Assembly: GCA_049972045.1 (NCBI GenBank)
Contig: JBMFKS010000108.1
Coordinates: 1 to 9,567, forward strand
DNA from: SpSt-77 sp049972045
Lineage (GTDB): Bacteria; Chloroflexota; Anaerolineae; B4-G1; DUEL01
Direction of reading: 5' to 3'
Length of the DNA stretch: 9,567 nucleotides
Positions 1-7,362 of this stretch are shown in pieces; the first letter of the stretch is position 1; each line of letters opens with the position of its first letter. Below the pieces are notes generated by a model. That model did not search any database and was not told the DNA's origin. It saw nothing but the letters and a program-made list of their open reading frames with translations. The translations under genes were made by a program, and so were the position numbers.

Positions 1-320
1 CGGGCGTCCCCGTGACGGTGGACACGGTGGCGCCCTCTGCGGCCAGCCCCAACCCCGACCGCCACCCCTGGGTCACCTCCACGGTGGTCTACACCTGGGC
101 TCCCTCCACGGACAACTCCGGCATCTCCGGCTACCGGGTGAACATCACCAACACGGGGGGGTACACGGCCTTCTTCTGGACGACATCCCCCGCTCTGAAT
201 TTCACCCAGGCGTTAAGCGAGGGGGCGGGGTACTACGCCCGGGTGCAGGCGGTGGACGGGGTGGGGAACGCCGGGGACTGGAGCGGCCCCAGCACTGTCG
301 TCACCCCCGACCTGACGGCG
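1..320 (+). repeat. Direct repeat copy 1 (FnIII-like module)
   Basis: This stretch matches 1471-1790 at a constant offset of 1470 bases (490 codons). Bases 1-77 are identical to 1471-1547. The rest differs at scattered positions, and the most divergent part encodes FFWTTSPALNFTQALSE against VTWAPSPVLTFTAALTE. The offset is a multiple of three with no net indel, as expected for duplication of protein modules. The copy may start upstream of the window. Confidence 0.9.
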
Positions 321-2651
321 CCGACGATTTACAATCCGCAGATTTCCGTGGGCAGCGGGGTCACCCACTTCTATGTCTCCGGCCTGACCCTCTTCTACAC
401 CAACACGATGCCCTCGGCGGACTCCTTCACCGTCAAAGGCAACGCCTCCGACGGCGGTCCATCGGGGCTGGAGAAGGCCACTTTCTCCCCGGCGTTTGGG
501 CAGACACCTGCGGATGATACCACTCCTGCGGCTTTCAGCGGGAGTTACGACGTCTCCCCCGGCGCCACGGAGAGCGGGAACATCACCGTCACCGTCTACG
601 ACCGGGCCGGCAACACCGCTACCCAGGTCTACACCTACACCCTGGACGGCGCCCCGCCCTACACGGGCACCGTCCTCATCAACGGCGGGGCCGTCTACGT
701 GACTCAAACCGCGGTTTCTCTGGCCCTCTCCTCCGCCGATGCCGGCTGCGGCGTGGGCGGGATGTGCATTACCAACATCGCCTCCTCCTGCTCTGCCTGG
801 GAGGGTTATACCACGACGAAGTCTTGGACCCTGGCCGGCCCCGATGGGGAGAATACGGTTTACGCCTGGTTCCGGGACCATCTGGGCAACGCCTCCGGAC
901 CGTATACGGATACCATCTTCCTGGATCGGGTGGCGCCGACGGGGGCCATCACCATTGCGGGTGGTAGTACCTACACCACCGGCATCACGGTGACCCTGAC
1001 CATCGCGGCGACCGACCCGGACCCCGGTAGCGGTGTGGAGAAGATGTGCCTCTCCAACACCGCCTCCTGCTCTGACTGGAAGGATTATGCCACTACGGAG
1101 TCCTGGACCCTGGCCGGCCCCGACGGGGAAAAGACGGTTTACGTCTGGTTCAAGGATAAGGCGGGCAACGTGGGCGGGCCCTTCACCGACACCATCATCC
1201 TGGACCGGGGCGCGCCGACGGTGACCATTGCCTATCCCGCCTCCGGTGCCGTCCTGACCACCACCCTGATGCCCTCTCTGACCATCACCGGCACCGCCTC
1301 GGATGCCACCTCCGGCGTGGCCTGGGTGGATGTGACCACCGGCACGGTCTGGGTCTCCGCCACGGGCACCACCGACTGGTCCTATGACTGGGGCCTTCCC
1401 CTTGTGGACCGGCAGGTCTACACCCTCACCGCGCGGGCCTACGATAACGCTGGAAATTCGGACATCTCGGCGGGCGTCCCCGTGACGGTGGACACGGTGG
1501 CGCCCTCTGCGGCCAGCCCCAACCCCGACCGCCACCCCTGGGTCACCGCCACCGTGGTCTACACCTGGGATGCCTCCACGGATAACTCCGGCATCTCCGG
1601 CTACCGGGTGAACATCACCAACACGGCGGGGTACACGGCCGTCACCTGGGCACCCTCCCCCGTCCTGACCTTCACCGCTGCGCTGACGGAAGGGGCGGGG
1701 TACTACGCCCGGGTACAGGCGGTGGACGGTGTGGGGAACGCCGGGGACTGGAGCGGCCCCAGCACCGTCGTCACCCCCGACCTGACCGCCCCCCACGTGG
1801 TGGTAACGGCCCCAACTCAGATCGCCACGGGCACCTTCCCCGTCTCCTGGGGCGCGGAGGACCATCTCTCCGGCCCCTCGGGCGCCTATGCCGTCTACTA
1901 CCGGGAGGACAACGGCGCCTGGCAGGTTTGGATCCCCATCACCACGGTGACCAGCGCCACCTTCGTCAGCGGCACGCTGGAGCACACCTACTACTTTAGC
2001 GTCACCACCACGGACCAGGCCGGCAACCGGGGCGATGGGTCGGCGACCACGCGAGTGGCGAAGTGGCGGGTCTACATCCCGCTGGTCCTGCGGAACTGGA
2101 AGCCGCTGACCAACGGCAGTTTTGAGGATGGTTTGACCGGGTGGACCGTGATCCAGGACCCGCTGCCGGTAAGCATCGTTAATAGCGTCTCAGAACGCAC
2201 CGGTGGGACCACACCGCCGGCGGATGGAAGCCGCATCCTCCTGCTGGGCAACCCGGATTACGAATGTAACGGTGTCCCTCTCGGATATGCTGCTGTGGAG
2301 CAGACCTTCGTTGTCCCTTCCGACGCGATGTCGCTGACGTTTAGGTACATCATCTGGACACAGGACACCGTTAAGGAAGACCAGTTTGATCGCTTTGAGG
2401 TTTACCTTAATGGAAAGTTGGCAGTCGCTGACGGAAATGTGGTTACAAATCCCGGAAGCTGTGATTTCTGGAAACGCGTTCCTGGCCCTGACAACCCGCG
2501 CAATGGGGTCACGTCCGGGTGGGCACAGGGGAGCATCAACATAGGGAGGTACCGTGGACAAATGGTCAATCTCTCCTTCCGCCTCTATTCCCGGCACGAC
2601 AAGTGGTACAATACCTATGTTTACATAGACGACGTGCGGATTGTCCCCTGA
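1..2651 (+). CDS. Secreted multi-domain Ig/fibronectin-III-like repeat protein with C-terminal jelly-roll domain, 5' partial
   Basis: The frame is open from the left edge of the window. The first possible start (GTG at 12) falls inside a duplicated module that also occurs internally at 1471, so the true start is upstream and the gene is partial. Residue numbers below count from that GTG. Residues 1-103 are a fibronectin-III-like module; about 104-211 an Ig-like module; 212-304 and 305-397 two tandem 93-residue repeats (with MCxxN...SC, W, WTLAGPDGE and TVYxWF motifs, ending DT..LDR.AP); about 398-487 a bacterial Ig-like module; about 490-595 a second copy of the first module; about 596-683 another FnIII-like module. 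Then come KWRVYIPLVLRNWK (684-697) and a roughly 180-residue domain beginning NGSFEDGLTGW and ending YIDDVRIV, which resembles carbohydrate-binding jelly rolls. The likely role is an extracellular surface or adhesive protein. No catalytic domain is visible. The signal peptide would lie outside the window. Confidence 0.85.
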   Translation, partial: GVPVTVDTVAPSAASPNPDRHPWVTSTVVYTWAPSTDNSGISGYRVNITNTGGYTAFFWTTSPALNFTQALSEGAGYYARVQAVDGVGNAGDWSGPSTVVTPDLTAPTIYNPQISVGSGVTHFYVSGLTLFYTNTMPSADSFTVKGNASDGGPSGLEKATFSPAFGQTPADDTTPAAFSGSYDVSPGATESGNITVTVYDRAGNTATQVYTYTLDGAPPYTGTVLINGGAVYVTQTAVSLALSSADAGCGVGGMCITNIASSCSAWEGYTTTKSWTLAGPDGENTVYAWFRDHLGNASGPYTDTIFLDRVAPTGAITIAGGSTYTTGITVTLTIAATDPDPGSGVEKMCLSNTASCSDWKDYATTESWTLAGPDGEKTVYVWFKDKAGNVGGPFTDTIILDRGAPTVTIAYPASGAVLTTTLMPSLTITGTASDATSGVAWVDVTTGTVWVSATGTTDWSYDWGLPLVDRQVYTLTARAYDNAGNSDISAGVPVTVDTVAPSAASPNPDRHPWVTATVVYTWDASTDNSGISGYRVNITNTAGYTAVTWAPSPVLTFTAALTEGAGYYARVQAVDGVGNAGDWSGPSTVVTPDLTAPHVVVTAPTQIATGTFPVSWGAEDHLSGPSGAYAVYYREDNGAWQVWIPITTVTSATFVSGTLEHTYYFSVTTTDQAGNRGDGSATTRVAKWRVYIPLVLRNWKPLTNGSFEDGLTGWTVIQDPLPVSIVNSVSERTGGTTPPADGSRILLLGNPDYECNGVPLGYAAVEQTFVVPSDAMSLTFRYIIWTQDTVKEDQFDRFEVYLNGKLAVADGNVVTNPGSCDFWKRVPGPDNPRNGVTSGWAQGSINIGRYRGQMVNLSFRLYSRHDKWYNTYVYIDDVRIVP
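645..1202 (+). repeat. Two tandem 93-codon Ig-like repeats
   Basis: Codons from 645 to 923 and from 924 to 1202 encode two adjacent modules of exactly 93 residues each. Shared landmarks are the opening D(G/R).AP, a G(M/K)MC.(T/S)N..S.CS.W core, SWTLAGPDGE, and TVY.WF.D..GN..GP.TDTI.LD at the end. Each copy has a pair of cysteines (MC and SCS) that could form a disulfide in the exported protein. Parts are also conserved at DNA level, for example the stretch encoding WTLAGPDGE. Confidence 0.85.
1471..1790 (+). repeat. Direct repeat copy 2 (FnIII-like module)
   Basis: This is the second copy of the module at 1-320, in the same reading frame of the same gene. Similarity stops near 1785-1790, where the following modules differ (APTIYNP after copy 1, APHVVVT after copy 2). 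Confidence 0.9.
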
Positions 2652-2713
2652 TGGGGCTCCCGATTGGCCGGGGATGAAGTTCTTTCTCCAATCTTCTTCG
2701 CGAGAGGGATGGA

Positions 2714-4726
2714 ATGAGACCTGGGAAGACCTGCTTTTCCATACTTCTGCTGGCGCTCCTCCTGCTGGAGGGGATAGGGTTCGGTCCCGGTGTCCAGGCT
2801 CAAAGCGGAGTCCGGCAGGTCAGCCTGACATTGGTCAACACCGCTGCCTTCCCGACCGTGGAGGTCTACCTCGCGGTCTCTGACCTGGACGGCAATCCTC
2901 TCACGGGCCTATCCCCCTCGGCCTTCGCCCTCTACGAGAACGAGGTTCCAGTCTTCGACTTCTCGGTTGAAGAGACGGAGCATCCGCTGCTCCTCGGTGT
3001 CGTGATAGACTCGGCGGTCAGTTTCAACACGATAGAGGGAGGAGCCCCCCGGGTGGAGAAAGCGAAGGAGGCGGCCCGCTGGTTGATCGGGCCTGGGTTC
3101 GGTCGCCTGATCCCGGATGACGAGGTGGCTATATATGCCTTTCAGGAGGGCGCTCCTCAACGGCTGGTAGATTTCACTTACGATCACCAGCGAGTGCTGG
3201 ACGAAGGGCTGGCCCGGGTGAGCACTGCGGGCAACCACTACACAGCCCTCTTTGATCTGCTGCGCCGGGCTGTAGAAGAGACGTCCGTCCGCCCAGGGGC
3301 TCGCCGCCGGGCCCTTCTGGTTTTCTCCGACGGTGTGGATCGGACCAGCGGCATAGAGGTAGACCGGGTCATTCAGGAGGCCGTACAAGCCCATGTGCTC
3401 ATCTACACAGTGGGGATGGGGCGCGCTCTGGCCCACGATCAACCCGGCTCTGCCTTCCTCCGTCGGTTGGCCGAGGAGACCGGCGGGCGCTATCTGTGGT
3501 ATCAGCCGGGCCGGCCGGGCGAGCAGGAGGAAATGGAGGCGTTTCTGGACCATTTGGTCGCTCAGCGCCGGGGGTATCGGCTCACATACACCTCGGCCCA
3601 GTACCAGGGAAACCCGGAGATCCGCCTGGTCGTCTCCTCCGGTGGATATACGGCGGAGGACCGGACAACCTACCCGGTGCCCCCCCTTCCGCCCCGGGTC
3701 AGCGTGGAGTATCCCCAGGAGGGACAGATCCTGGAGGGCATGGTTACGGTCCGGCCAGGGATCTCTATGGCCCAGCGGGACATCGCCCGGGTGGAGTTTT
3801 ATCTGGATGACCGGTTGCTCTACACCGCCCGGGCGGAGCCCTGGACCTTTGAGTGGGATACCCGCGAATGGGCCTCCAGCATCCAAGAGCCCAACGTCTA
3901 CCGGCTGCGGGTCATCGCCTGCGACCTCGGGAACCTCTGTGGCGAGGCGGCGATCTCCATCGGAGTCCGTCTTCCTGTTCCTACCCCCACACCGGCGCCG
4001 GCCGTCGCTCTTGTGAACCGGGTTCAGACCGCGCTTTCCCTGGCCGCACTCTTGATCTCCCTCGTCGTCCTCGCCCTGGCGGTGATCTTTTTCCGGCGCG
4101 GAGGCGCCCAGGCGGTGCGCCAGGTCGCCGCGGAGGTTCGCCGCCGCACCCGTGTTTGGCGCCAGCGCACGGGGATCTTCGGTGGGGGCGCCCCTGCCGC
4201 CCGGCGGGGGTTGGCAACCCTCACCGTTGTCGGAGGCACCTTCGCCGACCGTCAGTTCGTGATAGAAGAAGACGTACTCTTTCTGGGACGGGAGGAAGAA
4301 CGGGCCGACATCGTTCTCTATTGGGACGACTATATCTCCCGCCGCCACGCCAAGATCGCCCGGGAGAGCGGGCAGTTCTATATCTGGGACCTAAACAGCG
4401 CTAACGGCACATGGGTGAACGAGCAACGAGTCCCCCGTTCCCTCTCCGAGGGGGTGGAATTGAGCGAGGCTGTTCCTCTGACCGATGGGGCCATCATTCG
4501 GCTGGGTCCGGACCTGCGCCTTCGTTTCCAGATGGCCGGCTCGGCGGAGGCAGGGCTGGAACCCCTGGCCTCCTCTTCTTCGGAAACGCCGGCTCCGACG
4601 CCCTCCGCTGCCGAGGAATCGGCGGAACCTCCGTCTCATCGTCGGAGGCCATCCTCCGGCACGCGTCCCCTCCCCTCCGCTGAGGAGCGGGAAACCCGAC
4701 CTGTTTCTCAATCCCAGGAGGAGTAG
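2714..4726 (+). CDS. Membrane protein with extracytoplasmic vWA domain and cytoplasmic FHA domain
   Basis: The 670-residue product starts at ATG 2714, preceded by a purine-rich GAGAGG at 2702-2707. Residues 1-30 form a signal peptide (basic MRPGK, Leu-rich core, VQA-Q cleavage-like end). Residues 35-90 are a beta-rich leader of the type seen before vWA domains (GLSPSAFALYENEVPV). Residues about 92-290 are the vWA domain, with D99, S103, T177 and SDG (D206). The first MIDAS serine is Ala101, so the metal site is degenerate. Residues about 326-418 are Ig-like. A PVPTPTPAP linker leads to a transmembrane helix at about 437-460, followed by RR (stop-transfer). Residues about 500-607 are an FHA domain with the expected GR (525-526), SRRH (542-545) and LNSANGTWVN (560-569) motifs for phosphothreonine binding. 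The tail is rich in Ser, Glu and Pro. It sits just ahead of a kinase and a PP2C gene, so FHA binding to kinase products is the natural inference. The ligand of the outer domain is unknown. Confidence 0.9.
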   Translation: MRPGKTCFSILLLALLLLEGIGFGPGVQAQSGVRQVSLTLVNTAAFPTVEVYLAVSDLDGNPLTGLSPSAFALYENEVPVFDFSVEETEHPLLLGVVIDSAVSFNTIEGGAPRVEKAKEAARWLIGPGFGRLIPDDEVAIYAFQEGAPQRLVDFTYDHQRVLDEGLARVSTAGNHYTALFDLLRRAVEETSVRPGARRRALLVFSDGVDRTSGIEVDRVIQEAVQAHVLIYTVGMGRALAHDQPGSAFLRRLAEETGGRYLWYQPGRPGEQEEMEAFLDHLVAQRRGYRLTYTSAQYQGNPEIRLVVSSGGYTAEDRTTYPVPPLPPRVSVEYPQEGQILEGMVTVRPGISMAQRDIARVEFYLDDRLLYTARAEPWTFEWDTREWASSIQEPNVYRLRVIACDLGNLCGEAAISIGVRLPVPTPTPAPAVALVNRVQTALSLAALLISLVVLALAVIFFRRGGAQAVRQVAAEVRRRTRVWRQRTGIFGGGAPAARRGLATLTVVGGTFADRQFVIEEDVLFLGREEERADIVLYWDDYISRRHAKIARESGQFYIWDLNSANGTWVNEQRVPRSLSEGVELSEAVPLTDGAIIRLGPDLRLRFQMAGSAEAGLEPLASSSSETPAPTPSAAEESAEPPSHRRRPSSGTRPLPSAEERETRPVSQSQEE

Positions 4727-4731
4727 GTTCT

Positions 4732-5922
4732 ATGGCGAACGAAGCACCTTCCATCCGTCCTTTCCCTCCAGGTATAACTATCGGCCCCTATACCATCGTG
4801 CGCCAGATCCCCGGTGGGGTTGGTGGGATGGCCACTGTCTACGAAACCCGGCTGCACGGGCGGGGCCCTTCGGTGGCTCTGAAGGTGGCTCACATGGGCC
4901 TGGGATCGTTCCTGAAGGACGAAACGGCCTTCCTGAAGGCTTTACGTCTGGAACACCCCCATATTATCCGCATACTTCCTGTCCCCCTGGGGGATGGCAC
5001 ATCCGATTACATTGTCAAAGACCCCGAGACGGGCTGCTGGTATTTTGCGATGGAGTATATGGCCGGGGGATCCCTGGCCGAGTGGATGGCCCGCCGGAAG
5101 CGGATTCCCCTTCCTCGGGCAGTGGAAGTCATCTCCCAGATCGCCAGCGCGCTGGATACGGCCCATCAGGCGGGCATTCTCCATCTGGATGTCAAGCCCA
5201 GCAACATTCTCTTCCGGGATAACCCGGAGCGGGGCAAGATCCATGCGGTGTTAACCGATTTCGGCATCGCTCGTCCCAGGGGGCGTGTCGCTTCGGCCCA
5301 GACGACGCTGACGGTGGAATATGCCTCTCCGGAGCAGGCCCGTCTGGCGTCGGGGGAGAATGTATCCGTCGGTCCGGCCTCCGATCTCTACTCCCTGGGA
5401 GTTGTTCTCTATGAAATGATCACCGGCCGTCTCCCTTTCTCCGGTGACGATGACCAACAACTGCTCCAGCAAGTCATCCACGAAAATCCGGATATGAGCC
5501 AGGTGCCCGCTTCCCTGGGCCCCATCCTCCAGAAGGCCCTGCAGAAAGACCCGGCCCAAAGATACCCCTCCGGAGCGGCCATGGTGGAAGACCTGCGCCG
5601 GGCTCTCCAGGAGACCCCTTCACGCCCGGCCCGGCGGGCTTCTTCACTCTGGGCCGGGCTCGGAGTGGGCCTGGTCCTGGGCTTCCTGATGGGATTCTCT
5701 GCCGGCTGGTACTGGCAACGCTATCAGGAGAACTCCGCCGGTGGCACTCTGCTTCCCTCGCCAACGGCTACCCGGATCACCCGCCTGACCGTCCTTCCCT
5801 CTCCCTCGCCGACATGGGTAACGGTCGTTCCCACCGCCACCCGGCGCCCCACCTCTACTCCGCTGCCGCCGACTCCAACGCCCCCTCCGCCGCCTCCTCC
5901 TGCGGCCACGCCAGGACCATAA
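4732..5922 (+). CDS. Transmembrane Ser/Thr protein kinase (Hanks type, non-RD)
   Basis: The 396-residue product starts at ATG 4732, with AGGAGGAG at 4716-4723 inside the end of the preceding gene; the gap to that gene is 5 bp. Kinase domain residues are about 20-293: Gly-rich loop GVGGMATVY (29-37), VALK with Lys51, a likely helix-C Glu64, catalytic HLDVKPSN (151-158), DFG (176-178), SPE (199-201), SDLYSLG with Asp218, and Arg277 near the end. All catalytic residues are present, but the usual HRD arginine is Leu152 (CTG at 5185). A transmembrane helix lies at about 306-328 and is followed by a Pro/Thr-rich outer tail (340-396) with no sensor domain such as PASTA. The expected role is phosphorylation of Thr/Ser in partners, including the neighbouring FHA protein or the kinase itself. 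The PP2C gene directly downstream is the likely antagonist. Confidence 0.95.
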   Translation: MANEAPSIRPFPPGITIGPYTIVRQIPGGVGGMATVYETRLHGRGPSVALKVAHMGLGSFLKDETAFLKALRLEHPHIIRILPVPLGDGTSDYIVKDPETGCWYFAMEYMAGGSLAEWMARRKRIPLPRAVEVISQIASALDTAHQAGILHLDVKPSNILFRDNPERGKIHAVLTDFGIARPRGRVASAQTTLTVEYASPEQARLASGENVSVGPASDLYSLGVVLYEMITGRLPFSGDDDQQLLQQVIHENPDMSQVPASLGPILQKALQKDPAQRYPSGAAMVEDLRRALQETPSRPARRASSLWAGLGVGLVLGFLMGFSAGWYWQRYQENSAGGTLLPSPTATRITRLTVLPSPSPTWVTVVPTATRRPTSTPLPPTPTPPPPPPPAATPGP

Positions 5923-5935
5923 TGGGAGGTGTCCG

Positions 5936-7024
5936 ATGAAACCCGTTCCTATCTACAGCGCCGCGCTGACCGACCCCGCCGGTCGCCCATTGAACGAGGA
6001 TGCCGTCTACGCTTGTGACCGGGTTCCCTGGGAGAAGCGGGCCGAGAGAGGTCACCTCTATATCGTGGCCGACGGAACCGGTGGGCAGGAGGGCGGGCAG
6101 ACCGCCAGTGCGATGGCCGCCACCATTGTCGCGGAGCGATTCTACGATGAGACGACTCCTGACATCGGCGAAAGCCTGAAAAATGCTATTTTGACGGCAC
6201 ACGAGGCCCTTTGTGCGCTGGCCGAGCGGGTCAACGCCTGGAAGGAGATGAGCACCACCATCGTCGCTGCGGTTCTGCACGAGAGCACGCTCTACGTGGC
6301 CCATGTGGGTGATAGTCGGGCCTATCTGCTCCGCAAGGGCGAAGCCCGCCTGCTGACCCGTGACCATGTCTGGCTTCGGGACGACGAGAACTACGGCTCT
6401 CTCACCCGCTGGCTGGGCGGGGGGCGCCGCAGTGTTGAGGTGGACTTGCTGAGCGAGTCCCTTCAGGAAAACGACATCGTCGTCCTCTGTTCCGATGGGC
6501 TGACCGATGTGGTGGATCGGGAGGACATCGGGGCCATCACGACGAAGATGACACCGAAGAGATCGGCGCAGCAACTGATCGCTCTGGCCAACCATCGGGG
6601 AACGGGGGACAATGTCTCGGTGGTGGTGATCCGGTACGGAGGTAAAGCCCCCGTTGTGGTCAAGTGGCCGTGGGTGGCCGGGATCGCGGGAGGAGTCATC
6701 TCGCTGGGACTCCTCGCCGCTTTGTTGCTCTCCCGCCCGGGAGGGGCCGGTGGAACCGGAACGCCGACCCCGACCCTCCCCGGTCGTCTCCAGGGGGTTC
6801 CCTTGGGGCAGCCCACTCCCACCGCAACGGTGGGCTTGGTGCCCACCCAGGTAACCCGCCTGCCGACTTCCACTCCCCGCCCACCGACGCCCACCTTCAC
6901 CCCAGCGCCGACCCAATTACGGCCGACCCAGCCGCCGGTGGTCGCCTCACCCACGCCGCCCCCGCCGCCCGCTGGAGGGGAGCAACCGCCGCCGCCTCCT
7001 CCCCCGCCGCCCAGCCGCCCGTAG
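5936..7024 (+). CDS. Transmembrane PP2C-family protein Ser/Thr phosphatase
   Basis: The 362-residue product starts at ATG 5936, with GGGAGGT at 5924-5930; it begins 13 bp after the kinase stop. The PP2C domain covers residues about 5-234. Visible motifs are NED (20-22), VADGTGG (44-50, metal ligand Asp46; the usual Met of DGMGG is Thr48), GDSR (125-128), LTRDH (140-144), SDGLTD (186-191, Asp187) and GDNVS (224-228, Asp225). All expected metal-binding aspartates are present, so it should be an active Mg/Mn-dependent phosphatase. Residues 243-266 are a transmembrane helix. Residues 270-362 form a Pro/Thr-rich, probably extracytoplasmic tail that ends in polyproline. The domain order (cytoplasmic enzyme, one helix, PT-rich tail) copies that of the kinase. 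The expected role is to remove phosphates placed by the adjacent kinase. Confidence 0.95.
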   Translation: MKPVPIYSAALTDPAGRPLNEDAVYACDRVPWEKRAERGHLYIVADGTGGQEGGQTASAMAATIVAERFYDETTPDIGESLKNAILTAHEALCALAERVNAWKEMSTTIVAAVLHESTLYVAHVGDSRAYLLRKGEARLLTRDHVWLRDDENYGSLTRWLGGGRRSVEVDLLSESLQENDIVVLCSDGLTDVVDREDIGAITTKMTPKRSAQQLIALANHRGTGDNVSVVVIRYGGKAPVVVKWPWVAGIAGGVISLGLLAALLLSRPGGAGGTGTPTPTLPGRLQGVPLGQPTPTATVGLVPTQVTRLPTSTPRPPTPTFTPAPTQLRPTQPPVVASPTPPPPPAGGEQPPPPPPPPPSRP

Positions 7025-7044
7025 GCAACGTGGAGGCTTCCGGA

Positions 7045-7060
7045 AAACCGAACCCGGTTT
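7045..7060 (+). terminator. Hairpin after the phosphatase gene, possible weak terminator
   Basis: AAACCG, a 4-base loop AACC, then CGGTTT gives a perfect 6-bp stem 20 bases after the phosphatase stop codon. The downstream TTTCTGT contains only a short interrupted T run, so intrinsic termination would be weak. It could equally be a processing site or a remnant of an interspersed palindromic repeat. Confidence 0.35.
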
Positions 7061-7242
7061 CTGTAAACCGATAGAGAACCGATCCGGGAATTGCCGGGTA
7101 GCCTTCCGCTTGTCCGAGCGGCTCGTCCGGAGAAAGCCATACCTCGGTTGGGGCGGACAGATTCCTGGCAACTTTGGGGGAGGTATCGCCGTGCAGTCTC
7201 GTCTGCACTTTCCTCCAGGTTCTCTCGTTCTCTCGGTGGTCG

Positions 7243-7272
7243 CTGGCATCTCTCGGCCTGATATGGTATAAT
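7243..7272 (+). promoter_or_regulatory. Sigma-70-type promoter with extended -10
   Basis: TATAAT at 7267-7272 matches the consensus -10 exactly and is preceded by TG plus one base at 7264-7266, an extended -10 element. A plausible -35, CTGGCA (7243-7248, four of six matches to TTGACA), lies 18 bases upstream. Transcription would start near 7279 and leave a leader of about 90 bases before the ATG at 7369. This makes the zinc-ribbon/vWA group a separate transcription unit from the kinase operon. Confidence 0.65.
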
Positions 7273-7356
7273 GGTTCAGGCGTATTTTGCCTGGCCGGAG
7301 CGCCGCCGGGCCCCGTAATGCTCTGGAGTGACCCACCCAAAGATCCGCCAATCTAC

Positions 7357-7362
7357 AGGAGG
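7357..7362 (+). promoter_or_regulatory. Ribosome binding site deciding the start at 7369
   Basis: AGGAGG sits 6 bases before ATG 7369. The reading frame is open further upstream (to 7174), but those codons lie over the promoter and encode nothing recognisable, while the zinc-ribbon motif begins directly at this ATG. Confidence 0.8.

Noticed and set aside
213..1985. 590-codon open frame on the minus strand opposite the repeat protein
   Set aside because: It is the shadow of a GC-rich, repeat-containing gene. Its product is low-complexity Gly/Arg/Val with no domain, while the + strand frame shows clear repeated modules.
2909..4348. 479-codon minus-strand frame opposite the vWA-FHA gene
   Set aside because: The + strand encodes recognisable vWA, helix and FHA motifs across the same span; the antisense product has none.
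7084..7138. Larger folded element or small RNA between the phosphatase and zinc-ribbon genes
   Set aside because: Only imperfect pairings are found (for example 7035-7043 with 7127-7138 with a bulge), and there is no match to a riboswitch or RNA family that I recognise.
7191..7271. Small GTG-started leader peptide of 26 codons after GGGGGAGG
   Set aside because: The frame precedes the likely transcription start near 7279 and its stop overlaps the -10 box, so it would not be on that transcript. The peptide has no recognisable feature.
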